Translations under genes and position numbers: made by a program
The notes under the pieces: generated by a model
Databases searched by the model: none
Seen by the model: only the letters and a program-made list of their open reading frames with translations
Told to the model about the DNA's origin: nothing
Assembly (NCBI RefSeq): GCF_000517425.1
Contig: NZ_CP006569.1
Coordinates: 868,001 to 932,000 of the forward strand
Source: Sodalis praecaptivus
Lineage (GTDB): Bacteria; Pseudomonadota; Gammaproteobacteria; Enterobacterales; Enterobacteriaceae
Direction of reading: 5' to 3'
DNA length: 64,000 nucleotides
Part shown: positions 9,622-18,139 of the stretch, in pieces
How positions within the stretch are numbered: the first letter of the stretch is position 1
How the letters are laid out: every line of letters starts with the position of its first letter

Positions 9622-10350
9622 ATGGACAATGACATGCAAACGATCAACTTTTGGCAATTGGTAAGCTTCGGCGAACACGGCTGGGGCGCCATGCTGCTGT
9701 CGGGCATGGCGGTGACCATTGCGCTTTCACTGTGCGGCTTCGTGCTCAGTGCGGTCATCGGCGCGCTGGTGGCCTGGGCCAAAATCGCCGGAAACGCGCC
9801 GCTGCGTATTGCGGGCGACATCTATACCACGGTACTGCGCGGTATTCCCGACCTGCTGGTGATTTATCTGTTTTACTTTGGCGGCAGCAGCCTGCTTAGC
9901 GCCCTCGGTGGGCTTTTCCACGCGGATGGTTTCATCGCCTTTCCCGGCTTTCTGGCCGGTATGCTGGCGGTCGGCATCACCGCCGGCGCCCAGCAAACCG
10001 AAGTTTTCCGCGGCGCCTACCGGGCCATCTCCCCCGGCGAACTGGAGGCGGCGGTGGCCTGCGGTATGGTGCGCGCGACCCGGCTGCGACGCATTATCGC
10101 GCCGCTTACGCTGCGCTTCGCGCTACCGGCCATGGGAAACGTTTGGCAACTGGTGTTAAAGGAATCGGCGCTTATCTCGGTGACCGGCGTCGCCGAACTG
10201 CTGACCCAGGCGCAAACCGGTTCCGGATCCACCGGCCGGCCGTTTGATTTTTACATCGCCGCCGCGCTGTTGTATCTGCTTATCTCCGCACTGTCCGGCT
10301 GGTCCCTGCGTAAGGCGGAACATCACTACTCACGGGGTGCGACACGCTGA
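9622..10350 (+). CDS. Polar amino acid ABC permease, HisQ/GlnP type
   Basis: This 242-residue inner-membrane protein has about five hydrophobic segments. Its permease coupling region (EAAVACGMVRATRLRRIIAPLTLRFALPAMGN, given here only to locate it as residues near 140-175 of the usual EAA loop) is typical of the HisM/HisQ family. It would form a heterodimer with the next gene, whose ATG overlaps its TGA by one base (TGATG at 10348). It lies 24 bases after the amidohydrolase. No ATPase gene accompanies the pair. Confidence 0.88.
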   Translation: MDNDMQTINFWQLVSFGEHGWGAMLLSGMAVTIALSLCGFVLSAVIGALVAWAKIAGNAPLRIAGDIYTTVLRGIPDLLVIYLFYFGGSSLLSALGGLFHADGFIAFPGFLAGMLAVGITAGAQQTEVFRGAYRAISPGELEAAVACGMVRATRLRRIIAPLTLRFALPAMGNVWQLVLKESALISVTGVAELLTQAQTGSGSTGRPFDFYIAAALLYLLISALSGWSLRKAEHHYSRGATR

Positions 10351-11075
10351 TGGATTTTGAATTTTTACGCGACACGCTGATGCAGCTCTTGCCCGGCGTC
10401 CCGTTGACGCTTGAACTGGCGATCGGCTCGGTGGCGCTGGGATTTTTCCTTGCCCTACTGTTGGCGCTGATGCGTCTGAGCGGCGTGTGGATCCTGGACA
10501 CCATCGCCCGCCTTTACGTCTTCGCCTTTCGCGGCTCGCCGCTGCTGGTACAGATGTTTCTCATATATTATGGCCTGGGGCAGTTCCCCGCCGTGCGCGA
10601 AAGCGTGCTCTGGCCCATCCTGCGTGAGCCCTACTGGTGCGCGCTGCTCTCGCTAACCCTGTGCACCGCCGCTTACGCCAGCGAAATTATCCGCGGCGGC
10701 CTGCTGTCGGTGCCGGGGGGACACATTGAAGCCGCCTATGCCTGCGGTATGACCCGGCAAAAGGTGTTCCGCCGCATTATTTTGCCGGTGGCGATGCGCC
10801 AGGCGCTGCCCGCCTACGGTAACGAAATGATTTCCATGGTTAAATCCACCTCGTTGGCCTCAATCATTACCCTGATGGAGATAACCGGCATCGCCGCCGG
10901 CATCATCGCTGAAACCTACCGCGCGCTCGAAGTGTTTTTGGTGGCGGGGGCGCTGTATTTGGCGATTAATCTGGTGCTGACTCGTTTGCTGCAATGGTTG
11001 GAATACCGGCTGACGCCGCATTTACGACCGCAACAGAACCTCTCTTACGTAAAAAATACGCGGCATGCTTCCTGA
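10350..11075 (+). CDS. Polar amino acid ABC permease, HisM/OccM type
   Basis: This 241-residue permease is the partner of the preceding one. It has the FRGSPLLVQMF motif of amino acid permeases near residue 55 and an EAA loop (EAAYACGMTRQKVF) near residue 130. About five membrane helices are visible. Translational coupling to the upstream permease through the overlapping TGATG indicates equal production. A gap of 73 bases separates it from the binding protein gene. Confidence 0.88.
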   Translation: MDFEFLRDTLMQLLPGVPLTLELAIGSVALGFFLALLLALMRLSGVWILDTIARLYVFAFRGSPLLVQMFLIYYGLGQFPAVRESVLWPILREPYWCALLSLTLCTAAYASEIIRGGLLSVPGGHIEAAYACGMTRQKVFRRIILPVAMRQALPAYGNEMISMVKSTSLASIITLMEITGIAAGIIAETYRALEVFLVAGALYLAINLVLTRLLQWLEYRLTPHLRPQQNLSYVKNTRHAS

Positions 11076-11148
11076 TGTCGGCAAGACATTATTTAACATC
11101 GCTCCGGCGATATTTCCGTTGGCATTTTTCACCAGAGGTAGACTTAGA

Positions 11149-12006
11149 ATGAAATTATCCACGATGGTTTGCGCGCTGTGTATGACGGCGACGCTGTTGG
11201 GCAGCGTTAGCGCACAGGCCGCGGAAGGGAAAAAATGGACCACGGTGCGCATTGGCACCGAAGGGGCATTCCGACCGTTTAATTTTACCAAACCGGATGG
11301 CACGCTTGATGGTTTTGAAATTGATTTGTATAAGGTGCTCTGCAAATCGATGCAGGTGACATGTGAGATTGTCGTCCAGCCCTTTACTGGCATGATCCCG
11401 GCGCTGCAGGCCGGCAAATTCGACGCGATTATGTCCGGGATGTCGGCGACCGACAAGCGTCGGCAGGTGATTGATTTTTCGGTGCCCTACAGCAATTCGG
11501 GCCAGACCTTCGCCACCCTGAAAAACAGTCCGCTGGCCAAATTACCGGATACCGGCATGCGTTTTTCGCTGACCAAAGATGAAGCGGGGGCGATAAAGGA
11601 GCTGGATAAAATCAAACCCGCTTTGCAGGATAAGGTCATCGGTGTTCAGACCGCCTCGATTGCCGCCACTTTTCTGAATAAATATCTGCAGGGCGTGGTG
11701 AAGGTGCGGGAATATAAAACCACCGAAGAGCACGATCTGGACCTGGCCGCCGGCCGCGTAGATCTGGTTATCGCCTCCGTGACCTATTTAAATGGCGCGC
11801 GGGAAAAACCCGGCAACGCCAATATGGTCCTGGCAGGGCCGCAATTTATTGGCGGCCTGCTGGGCAGCGGTTCGGCTATCGGCCTGCGTAAATCCGATCC
11901 TGAACTGAAGAAAATGTTTGACGATGCCATCATGAAGGCCAAGCAGGATGGTACTCTGAAGACGCTAGGTCTGAAGTGGTTTGGCCAGGATATTACGCCG
12001 CAATAA
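11149..12006 (+). CDS. Periplasmic amino acid-binding protein
   Basis: This 285-residue solute-binding protein has a signal peptide (MKLSTMVCALCMTATLLG, cleavage near AQA-AE) and the family 3 hallmarks: IGTEGAFRPFNF at the N-terminus, GFEIDLYKVLC, and AIMSGMSATDKRR near residue 100. It would deliver a cationic or opine-like amino acid to the two upstream permeases. ATG 11149 follows AGAGG; a longer in-frame start at 11065 would put 28 extra residues before the signal peptide. Confidence 0.88.
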   Translation: MKLSTMVCALCMTATLLGSVSAQAAEGKKWTTVRIGTEGAFRPFNFTKPDGTLDGFEIDLYKVLCKSMQVTCEIVVQPFTGMIPALQAGKFDAIMSGMSATDKRRQVIDFSVPYSNSGQTFATLKNSPLAKLPDTGMRFSLTKDEAGAIKELDKIKPALQDKVIGVQTASIAATFLNKYLQGVVKVREYKTTEEHDLDLAAGRVDLVIASVTYLNGAREKPGNANMVLAGPQFIGGLLGSGSAIGLRKSDPELKKMFDDAIMKAKQDGTLKTLGLKWFGQDITPQ

Positions 12007-12074
12007 ACGCGCGGTAACGTGGGGCGCAAGCTGCTCTGATTGCTCAAAATAACGACGGTCAGGGGCGCGCCCCC

Positions 12075-12102
12075 TTGTCAGTGGGTGCCATAAGGTTATA
12101 AT
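12075..12102 (+). promoter_or_regulatory. Sigma-70 promoter of tRNA-Gly
   Basis: TTGTCA (12075-12080) and TATAAT (12097-12102) are separated by 16 bases. A GC-rich discriminator follows, as in stringently controlled stable-RNA promoters. The tRNA begins 17 bases further on. Confidence 0.75.
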
Positions 12103-12119
12103 GCCTCGCGCCTATCGAA

Positions 12120-12193
12120 GCGGGTGTAGTTCAATGGTAGAACGGCAGCTTCCCAAGCTGCATACGAGGGTTCGATTCCCTTCACCCGCTCCA
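12120..12193 (+). tRNA. glyU: tRNA-Gly(CCC)
   Basis: A complete 74-base cloverleaf with encoded CCA. The acceptor GCGGGTG pairs with CACCCGC, the anticodon stem GCAGC/GCTGC encloses loop TTCCCAA (anticodon CCC), and the T arm has GGTTCGATTCC. It closely follows E. coli glyU, which lies in the same chromosomal neighbourhood. It has its own promoter and marks the border of an accessory stretch. Confidence 0.96.
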
Positions 12194-12209
12194 AACACAC
12201 CTCTACAGT

Positions 12210-12392
12210 AGCGCATTCGCGAATTGGAAATAGAGCACTTGCGTGCGAAGCAAAAAAACCGTGCCGAAGTGGCGCGGGTTACATTGGCGTGGGTGGACTG
12301 GTATAACACTGGAACGACTGGGTTATCTCCCGCCGCCAGAAGTAGAACAGGCATATTACACTTCCATCGGGCTTAAGGATCTGGCAGCCTGA
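12210..12392 (+). pseudogene. IS3-family transposase OrfB remnant
   Basis: The frame from about 12210 reads RELEIEHLRAKQKNRAEVAR and then WVDWYNT; after a short deletion and frameshift the peptide resumes as ERLGYLPPPEVEQAYYT and ends at TGA 12390-12392. WVDWYN plus a GYLPPAEVEQAYY-type end is the C-terminus of IS3-group OrfB. No inverted repeats or upstream parts remain. It starts within 20 bases of the 3' end of tRNA-Gly. Confidence 0.7.
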
Positions 12393-12520
12393 GCTCGCAG
12401 ACTTAACACTTTCCCGCAGAATCGGAGCGGTTCAATAGTGTTGCCGGTAATGAAATCCTCAAAACATCTCTGCATATTTGTGTTGTGATGACATATCCAT
12501 TTTTCTTCCGAAAAAATCTT

Positions 12521-13465
12521 ATGATGAATCGTCGTCGGTTTATTACATTGTCTTCATCAGCCCTGATGGCAATGCGTACCGGGAACGCTTTGGCCCGTAA
12601 GCACTTTGTTGTCGGGGCATTTCCACCTGAGAATACGCCTTTCGGTCAAGGGACCGATATTGCATTATGGCATGGAAAACCACCCGGGGGCGGAGGTCCC
12701 GTTGGAAGTGAATTGCTTACCGTCAGAGGGAGCCTGAGCAATGTGGTAAATCCTTCTTTGCGGATATTTCAGCCCAAACGACCGGCAGGTAAGGCTGTAT
12801 TGATAGCGGCGGGGGGCGGTTATAAACGCATTGAAATGGGAAAGGAAGCCTGGCTAGCCGCCCGTTGGCTGACTAGGATCGGTTACACGGCTTATGTACT
12901 GACCTATCGTTTGCCTGCAGAGAACTGGCATGATGGCAGTGTGGTCGCTCTGCAGGATGCCCAGCGCGCGTTACGTATCGTGCGCAGTCGCGAAAAACAC
13001 GTCAGCGTTCTGGGTTTTTCAGCCGGCGGGCACCTGATGGGCATGGCGGTGACCCGTGCAAATTTCCGATCCTATCCAGAGCATGACGCACTGGACAGAA
13101 CCCACGCTTATGCAGACCGTGCAGCACTGATCTATCCGGTGATTACTCTTGAGCGCCCCTACACCCACACCTCAACGCACAAAGTACTGGTTGGTCCACA
13201 TGCGAGTGAGCAGGAAAATGCTAAATGGTCCGTACAGAATTTTGTCACTTCACGTACCCCCCCTATATTCTTGGTTCAGGCAGAAGATGATCCTGTATCT
13301 GATCCACATAATACGCAGATCATGGCGGCAGCCTGCAAACGTGAACACGTGCCCGTGGAGATGCACAAATACTCTTCTGGAGGCCATGGTTTTGGCCTAG
13401 GTAGACCTGGAACCCCTACGGTTGAGTGGCCCGCGCATTACCAGAGATGGCTTGGTGAAGTGTAA
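12521..13465 (+). CDS. Tat-exported alpha/beta hydrolase (esterase-like)
   Basis: This protein of about 314 residues begins with a twin-arginine-type signal (NRRRFITLSSSALMA, cleavage near ALA-RK). An alpha/beta hydrolase fold follows: nucleophile elbow GFSAGG near residue 165, acid in QAEDDPVSD and catalytic His in SGGHGFGLG. Members deacetylate sugars or xylan, or cleave short esters; the substrate is not evident. ATG 12521 or 12524 is preferred because both place the Tat motif at the extreme N-terminus; an earlier GTG at 12485 is possible. It stands alone, downstream of the IS remnant. Confidence 0.8.
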   Translation: MMNRRRFITLSSSALMAMRTGNALARKHFVVGAFPPENTPFGQGTDIALWHGKPPGGGGPVGSELLTVRGSLSNVVNPSLRIFQPKRPAGKAVLIAAGGGYKRIEMGKEAWLAARWLTRIGYTAYVLTYRLPAENWHDGSVVALQDAQRALRIVRSREKHVSVLGFSAGGHLMGMAVTRANFRSYPEHDALDRTHAYADRAALIYPVITLERPYTHTSTHKVLVGPHASEQENAKWSVQNFVTSRTPPIFLVQAEDDPVSDPHNTQIMAAACKREHVPVEMHKYSSGGHGFGLGRPGTPTVEWPAHYQRWLGEV

Positions 13466-13710
13466 AAAGCACTGCGGCATAGCTCCATTTTCCTGAAATG
13501 AGGGGGGATCGACCTCCCGGCTGGCTTACAAAATCTGCCAGTTAAATGGTGGGCGTCAATAAGGTTTGTAGGTGACGCTGACGATAGACGCGGTGGACGG
13601 CGTTCTGATGGGATAGATCATGGTGGTTATTAGGCGCCACTCTGGACAAGTTGGATCGGGTAGATAATAACCCGCCTTCAGGAACGCGCAGGGGGAAGTC
13701 GATACGTCAA

Positions 13711-13974
13711 ATGGAAAGGATAGTCAACGCAGGTAACGCGCCAGCCGTTGATACCGCTCAGCCTTCATCACTATCCGGCTTGCCAGGTCAGGCGACAAAA
13801 ACCGTCAAAGAAGTGATTGCCCAGAGGGTCAATGCGGCAAATTTACTGAGCTTTCTATCCAGTGATAAGCGCATTGCACAGCGGCTGAATGAGTTGGGTT
13901 TGCGCCCGTCCAGCTATGTACACTTGACCACCAGCGGCGTCGATAACATTAAGCGTCGGCTTAAGATGCGATAA
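13711..13974 (+). CDS. Small protein of unknown function
   Basis: I do not recognise this frame of about 87 codons. From ATG 13711 it encodes a soluble, basic peptide with a Ser/Pro/Ala-rich N-terminus and a helical C-terminal half ending in KRRLKMR. A TTG 60 bases upstream could extend it. No good ribosome-binding site is visible. It may be a real small gene or the 3' end of a decayed one. Confidence 0.35.
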   Translation: MERIVNAGNAPAVDTAQPSSLSGLPGQATKTVKEVIAQRVNAANLLSFLSSDKRIAQRLNELGLRPSSYVHLTTSGVDNIKRRLKMR

Positions 13975-14666
13975 AGCCCGCGACAGGGACGAGGCGGGAG
14001 GGCGATGGAGATTCTTTTATAGTGAGGCGTGCATCTTAACTAAGTGGAGCGGCTGGATCGGTGTGCTGAATCGAGCATTGAGTGTATACTGTTTACTTCC
14101 CTTTTTGGTTTCTGTAGCAGCTGTCACATAAATGTGTTTAACCACCATAAGCGGGGAAGATCCTTTTTTACACAGTATTGAAGGTTGTTTGGAGGATGTG
14201 CGAAAAGAACTCATTATCTCCTGCGTCCGGGGGGCCTTTCTTAAGGGCGCACTTGCCTTTAGCTTGTACGGGGCGTGCAATAAGTAATGATGTTCTTATT
14301 TTGACTACAATGAGTATATCGCCGCGTTCAGCGCCTTATTGCTTGTCATTTCTGTTTTATTTGTAAATTCCATTTAATAAATAATAAAGCTGCTTGTTTA
14401 CGACCTGCTTATTCGCCTTTTCATGCGCAGATCGTTCAGCAGGATAATCGCATTTTACCTACTTAGTAAAATACCTCACGCCATTTCTTCAACCCTAGAC
14501 GCTAAAAGATCTCGAAACCACGCACTTTCCGCTCGATGGTGCCTGGCACAATATTTACTTGCTGCTTAAGTCGCTTTCTTCAGGTCGTTGATGTTTTGTA
14601 TATAGTGTTATAAAGAGTAATGTGGTTATTAATAAATCTCACTTCAATTCAGTGAGGGATGTAGGT
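13975..14666. other. Gene-free stretch before the pore-forming protein gene
   Basis: This stretch of about 690 bases becomes AT-rich towards its right end. Two short frames (about 62 and 87 codons, opposite strands) overlap each other and resemble nothing known to me. The AT-rich final part probably contains the promoter of the toxin-like gene at 14667. Confidence 0.6.
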
Positions 14667-15551
14667 ATGAAAATTAATATACAGCCAAGAGAAAGTATCG
14701 AGGACAGTGTTGTAAACGGAAGCGGCGTTTTGTCGGAGGTCATAACCAGCGATGAGCAACGCCTATTCAAGCTTGAAGAGCCCGATATCATCAGGGCTAT
14801 TACTGCCCTGAATGGGAGGGAACCCAATGATGTGTTTGTCCGCAGTCCTACACCCTGGGGGGACCTGTACAGCAGCTATCGCTGGCGGCAGGTTCACAAA
14901 AACACGGAGATTTTCAGCGCCAAATTTCTACAATTTAGTTCAGCGCCAGAGATCGTTTCGGAAACCGAATTGGTCAATAACAGTAAGGTGGCGGGTGAAT
15001 TCAACGTCAATTTATTAACCGAAGTTCTTAATACCGTTTCCTCCGGATGGAAGGTGGAGGATGGGATTTCCGTTGGGCAAAAAGTCACTTACGGCGTAGA
15101 TTGGCTCAAAGGCGAAACCTCTTTTGAGTATACTCACGGCTGGGGGGTGAATGGTGAAGTGTCGGAGTCTGTCACCCTTACGACCGGCGCCGGGGTGACG
15201 GTCTTGCTGGCCCCCGGTCAGGCAGTCGTTGCGCAGATGATTGCAAGCCGGGGCCGGGCCAGAGTCGAAGTGGAATATCTTTCTCACCTCGATGGTCTCG
15301 TCGCAATGAACTATGAGCCTCCGTATAAGGAACATCATTTTTGGGGGCGAGATGTCGCGTCTATATTGAGACAAAATTCGACGCCTAACGCATGTCGTTC
15401 AACTGAAGTTATAGAAATTGCCATGTATTCCAAGGCGCGAGTAGAGTTACGGGATAAAGCAAACAAAGATTTACTGAAAACGGTTTGGCTGAATGAGGAG
15501 GCAAAACCTATCGGCAATAGCGTCGCCTCGGCAGAACTTTGCAGAGAGTAG
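14667..15551 (+). CDS. Aerolysin-like (ETX/MTX2-type) pore-forming protein
   Basis: This 294-residue protein has no clear signal peptide. The middle (about residues 85-215) has long runs of alternating Ser/Thr and hydrophobic residues and paired strands: NNSKVAGEFNVNL, GWKVEDGISVGQKVTYGV, GETSFEYTHGWGVNGEVS, ESVTLTTGAGVTVLLAPGQ. This is the pattern of the transmembrane-hairpin domain of aerolysin/ETX-MTX2 toxins, whose 'V.VPPGQ' turn before the last strands matches LLAPGQAVVAQMIA. The N-terminal part would carry receptor binding. ATG 14667 is preferred; an upstream in-frame start exists at 14622. The family call is from pattern only. Confidence 0.6.
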   Translation: MKINIQPRESIEDSVVNGSGVLSEVITSDEQRLFKLEEPDIIRAITALNGREPNDVFVRSPTPWGDLYSSYRWRQVHKNTEIFSAKFLQFSSAPEIVSETELVNNSKVAGEFNVNLLTEVLNTVSSGWKVEDGISVGQKVTYGVDWLKGETSFEYTHGWGVNGEVSESVTLTTGAGVTVLLAPGQAVVAQMIASRGRARVEVEYLSHLDGLVAMNYEPPYKEHHFWGRDVASILRQNSTPNACRSTEVIEIAMYSKARVELRDKANKDLLKTVWLNEEAKPIGNSVASAELCRE

Positions 15552-15641
15552 ACCATTGATTACGCAATATCTTCCCTGGGACAAGGTGAACATCAGCGAA
15601 CCGCTTCATTCCCGGTGGGAGAATGAAAATAACCAAAATAA

Positions 15642-15673
15642 CAATGCCCCGGTTTTATGCTGACGGGGCATTG
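15642..15673. terminator. Bidirectional terminator between toxin-like gene and sigma factor
   Basis: A perfect 10-bp stem CAATGCCCCG (15642-15651) and CGGGGCATTG (15664-15673) encloses a 12-base loop. Read on the minus strand it is followed by a T-rich TTATTTTGG tract, so it best terminates the sigma-factor operon ending at 15714. On the plus strand it can end the 14667 transcript. Confidence 0.75.
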
Positions 15674-15713
15674 TCTTTGCAATAACAGGGAACAGCCAAA
15701 GGGAAAGGCAGGA

Positions 15714-16277
15714 TTATTCATCGCCAATTACCGCGTCATAAAGCCCCTGTAGCCGCAGACGTAAAAACAGCACCGCCTGATGCTTACGCGAAAGTAACGT
15801 TTCCACGGCGATGCCGGTTTCGTCGGCCAATGCTTTGAAGGAATACCCCTGTAGTTCGGTCTTTGCAAACGCTTCGCGCTGTTGGGGCGACATATCCGCC
15901 AGCGCCAGCTCCAACTCTGTCAAAATCAACTGACGTAAATAGTGATTTTCGGCGTCATCTTGTGAATCGAATAACACTTCCGCCAGCTCGTCACCCTCGG
16001 GCCAGTCGCTATCGAATTCGTCGGAGAATAACCGTTCGCGCTTTTTGCGCGACCGGTCGATAAGCTCATTGCGGGCGGCGCGAAACAGCCAGGCGGCGAC
16101 CTGCTCGATCGGGTGCAGATAGCTATCGGCTTTGATTAATTGATAGGTTATTTCCTGATAAACATCTTCCGCATCGGCGATATTGCTGGTACGTCCGGCG
16201 ATGAACGCCCGCAGCCGATGCTGGCAGCCGCGTAGCGCAGCCACCAGATCACGGCGCCGTTCCGCGGCCTTAGTCAT
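15714..16277 (-). CDS. ECF-type RNA polymerase sigma factor
   Basis: This 187-residue sigma-70 family protein has region 2 at about residues 10-90 (DAEDVYQEITYQLI and AWLFRAARNELIDRSRKK) and region 4 at about 125-180 (MSPQQREAFAKTELQGYSFKALA with a helix-turn-helix). Region 3 is absent, defining an extracytoplasmic-function factor. Its ATG overlaps the stop of the upstream membrane-protein gene by one base (TAATG), so the two are coupled. The target genes are unknown. Confidence 0.88.
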   Translation of the reverse strand: MTKAAERRRDLVAALRGCQHRLRAFIAGRTSNIADAEDVYQEITYQLIKADSYLHPIEQVAAWLFRAARNELIDRSRKKRERLFSDEFDSDWPEGDELAEVLFDSQDDAENHYLRQLILTELELALADMSPQQREAFAKTELQGYSFKALADETGIAVETLLSRKHQAVLFLRLRLQGLYDAVIGDE

Positions 16278-16660
16278 TACGCCTGACTATTATCGTCGGT
16301 GTGAGGACGGGCGGCATTGTCATGATTATGGTCCTTGTGATGACAGCGTCCATGCCAAGGGCCATGACTATGGCGACGGCCCATGCCGCGTTGATGGATA
16401 AAAGCTTCGCGCTGCTCGGGGCTCATCATCATCCAGCGCTCGCGTAATTCTCGGCCATGGCGTCCAAACATGCCGCGGCCGCCGAAGCTGCCAAAGAGAA
16501 TTTTACTGAGAATAAGGAGTCCCAGCGCCTGAAGAAAGCCGATGGTTTTTACGCCAAAGATGTCCGGCAACAGCGCATTCCACAATAGCATTACCAACGC
16601 GCTAACGGCGCAGATTGCTACCGCCGCCATCGCTATTCGCCATAATTTACGATCTCTCAT
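16277..16660 (-). CDS. His-rich membrane protein, putative sigma-factor partner
   Basis: This 127-residue protein has two hydrophobic segments (about residues 8-30 and 40-60), a basic Gly/Arg-rich linker (GGRGMFGRHGRELRERW), an MMSPEQREAF segment, and a tail with about ten His residues (HSHGPWHGRCHHKDHNHDN). The tail looks able to bind metal. Because the gene precedes the ECF sigma gene and is coupled to it, an anti-sigma or metal-sensing role is likely, but no known anti-sigma domain is visible. It has a good AAGGAGT ribosome-binding site. Confidence 0.7.
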   Translation of the reverse strand: MRDRKLWRIAMAAVAICAVSALVMLLWNALLPDIFGVKTIGFLQALGLLILSKILFGSFGGRGMFGRHGRELRERWMMMSPEQREAFIHQRGMGRRHSHGPWHGRCHHKDHNHDNAARPHTDDNSQA

Positions 16661-16935
16661 AGTGTCTACTCCTTAGTGGTCAGTTAATGAGGTAGACGAA
16701 TCGGGGGCAAAAATATTTGCCCCGGCGGGTTTTATTTTTGCTTTAACGATCGCACGCCGTCGGTTAACGATGGTATTGCACCGCAAGCGCCATCGCCGTT
16801 TTTCCTTCCTGATGCCATAAAAGAAGACGGCCCTAAACGGGATGCGGCGCCTGCAATCTGCTCTGCGCAAGCGCTTTAACCGAGCGCTACGGCGGGGATT
16901 ACGCGGCGCCCAACAGGGCCTTAGCGTTACATCAC

Positions 16936-17495
16936 TTAGAAGAAGGTTGTCATCTGTACGCCAAAACTTCACTCCCCGCCCGAGGCGAAATCATTTTGCC
17001 CCAATATGTCGTTCGGGCTGTCATTATCCAGCGCGTTATCCCAGTTCATCCAGGTGGCAAACAGATGCAATTTTGGACGGGTAAAGAACGGCGAAATATT
17101 GCTGGCGCGGAAGGTCGGCGCAAAGGTCAGTTTATAAAAATTGCCGTGTCCTTTTTGGTATTCCTGATAGCCGTTAGGATCGAGATCCCTGTATTGCCAG
17201 GACGCTGCATAAGCTAAGACAACATTATCGTTAATGTCCTGCATCAGTCGGGCATTGATCGTGAGCCAGCGGTAATCATCGCCCCCTATATCGGTCTGCG
17301 CTGTGCTGCGCCAGCAGCGAGGGCGCGAAATCCCAGTTGGGCGCCACGTTGACCATGCCATAACTGGCCAGGCGCCGCGTTTTGGCCTGAGAGAGTAATG
17401 CGGGATCGGCACCAATATTTTTCACCTCCGCCCCCAAACGTTGTCCCCAGGATTAAGGCGCTGAGGGTTTCGCCGGCGGCGAACATTTTTTTCAT
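16936..17495 (-). pseudogene. Decayed carbohydrate porin (BglH/ScrY/LamB family)
   Basis: The remnant begins with a signal-peptide start (MKKMFAAGETLSALILG, from 17495), then jumps to sequence normally in the C-terminal half of such porins: VKNIGADPALLSQAKTRRL, NVAPNWDFAPSLLAQ, DDYRWLTINARLMQDINDN, GNFYKLTFAPTFRAS and WMNWDNALDND. Lesions are visible: a large internal deletion with a frameshift after the signal region, a +1 change in a G-run near 17280, and a TGG-to-TGA stop at about 16972 before the terminal SFGVQMTTFF. The outer-membrane sugar channel is not made. Confidence 0.85.
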
Positions 17496-17669
17496 CTTGG
17501 CCAGCGTAGTGACTCTACCGGAAACGTTAACCCGACAAGGCGCTTGACTATTCGCTTTGAGAAGTCGCACATCGTCTACCGTGGCGGCGCAGCCGCCTTG
17601 GCCCCAGCCGCTGGATTGGTTTGACCCAGTCAATGCCGGTCTCTCAGGCGAATCGGGTGGCCTTGATTT

Positions 17670-18005
17670 CCTCTTTTCCTCCGTGATAAAACCGAATTCC
17701 AGCATGGCCTTAACCTTTATCATGATGACTGGGAGATCGATAAATTCATGCATTATTGCCAGGTCAGTAAATCCCAGTTATATCGTCTATTTCAAACTAC
17801 GTTTAACCAAAGCCCGCTAAAATGGCAAAAAAATTATCGGCTTTCACAGGCACGCCGCCTTCGAGTGGAAACGGATAAATCCATCGCCCGCATCGCGGGG
17901 CAGGTGGGCTACAACGATCCGCTGCATTTTTCCCGGGACTTTCACCGTGCCGTCGGCGTTGCGCCGACGGTGTTTCGTCGCCGGGAGAAATTCCACAAAG
18001 AATAA
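17670..18005 (+). pseudogene. AraC-family regulator fragment (DNA-binding domain)
   Basis: From about 17670 the frame encodes an AraC C-terminal domain: YHDDWEIDKFMHYCQVSKS and SQLYRLFQTTFNQSPLKW form the first helix-turn-helix, and IARIAGQVGYNDPLHFSRDFHRAVGV the second. The N-terminal sensing domain is missing and no start with a ribosome-binding site is visible, although ATG 17748 could open an 85-codon frame. It is divergent from the decayed sugar porin and was probably its regulator. Confidence 0.75.
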
Positions 18006-18139
18006 GGGCGATAATCCATGGCAGGCGGTCATGGCCGTCACCGCCAGCGGGAAAGTTCACGCGCCCGGCGATTGCATTGTTCAGTGTCCATACCGGGTAA
18101 AACAGATTGATAATGAATTGAGGCGGAAAGCGATAAATT

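Noticed and set aside
16673-17084. Short frames between the His-rich protein gene and the porin remnant
   Set aside because: Arg-rich and mutually overlapping, without initiation signals.
17286-17753. 155-codon minus frame overlapping the porin 5' part and the AraC fragment
   Set aside because: Its composition changes along its length and it runs antisense to the AraC domain; it is a chance frame through decayed DNA.
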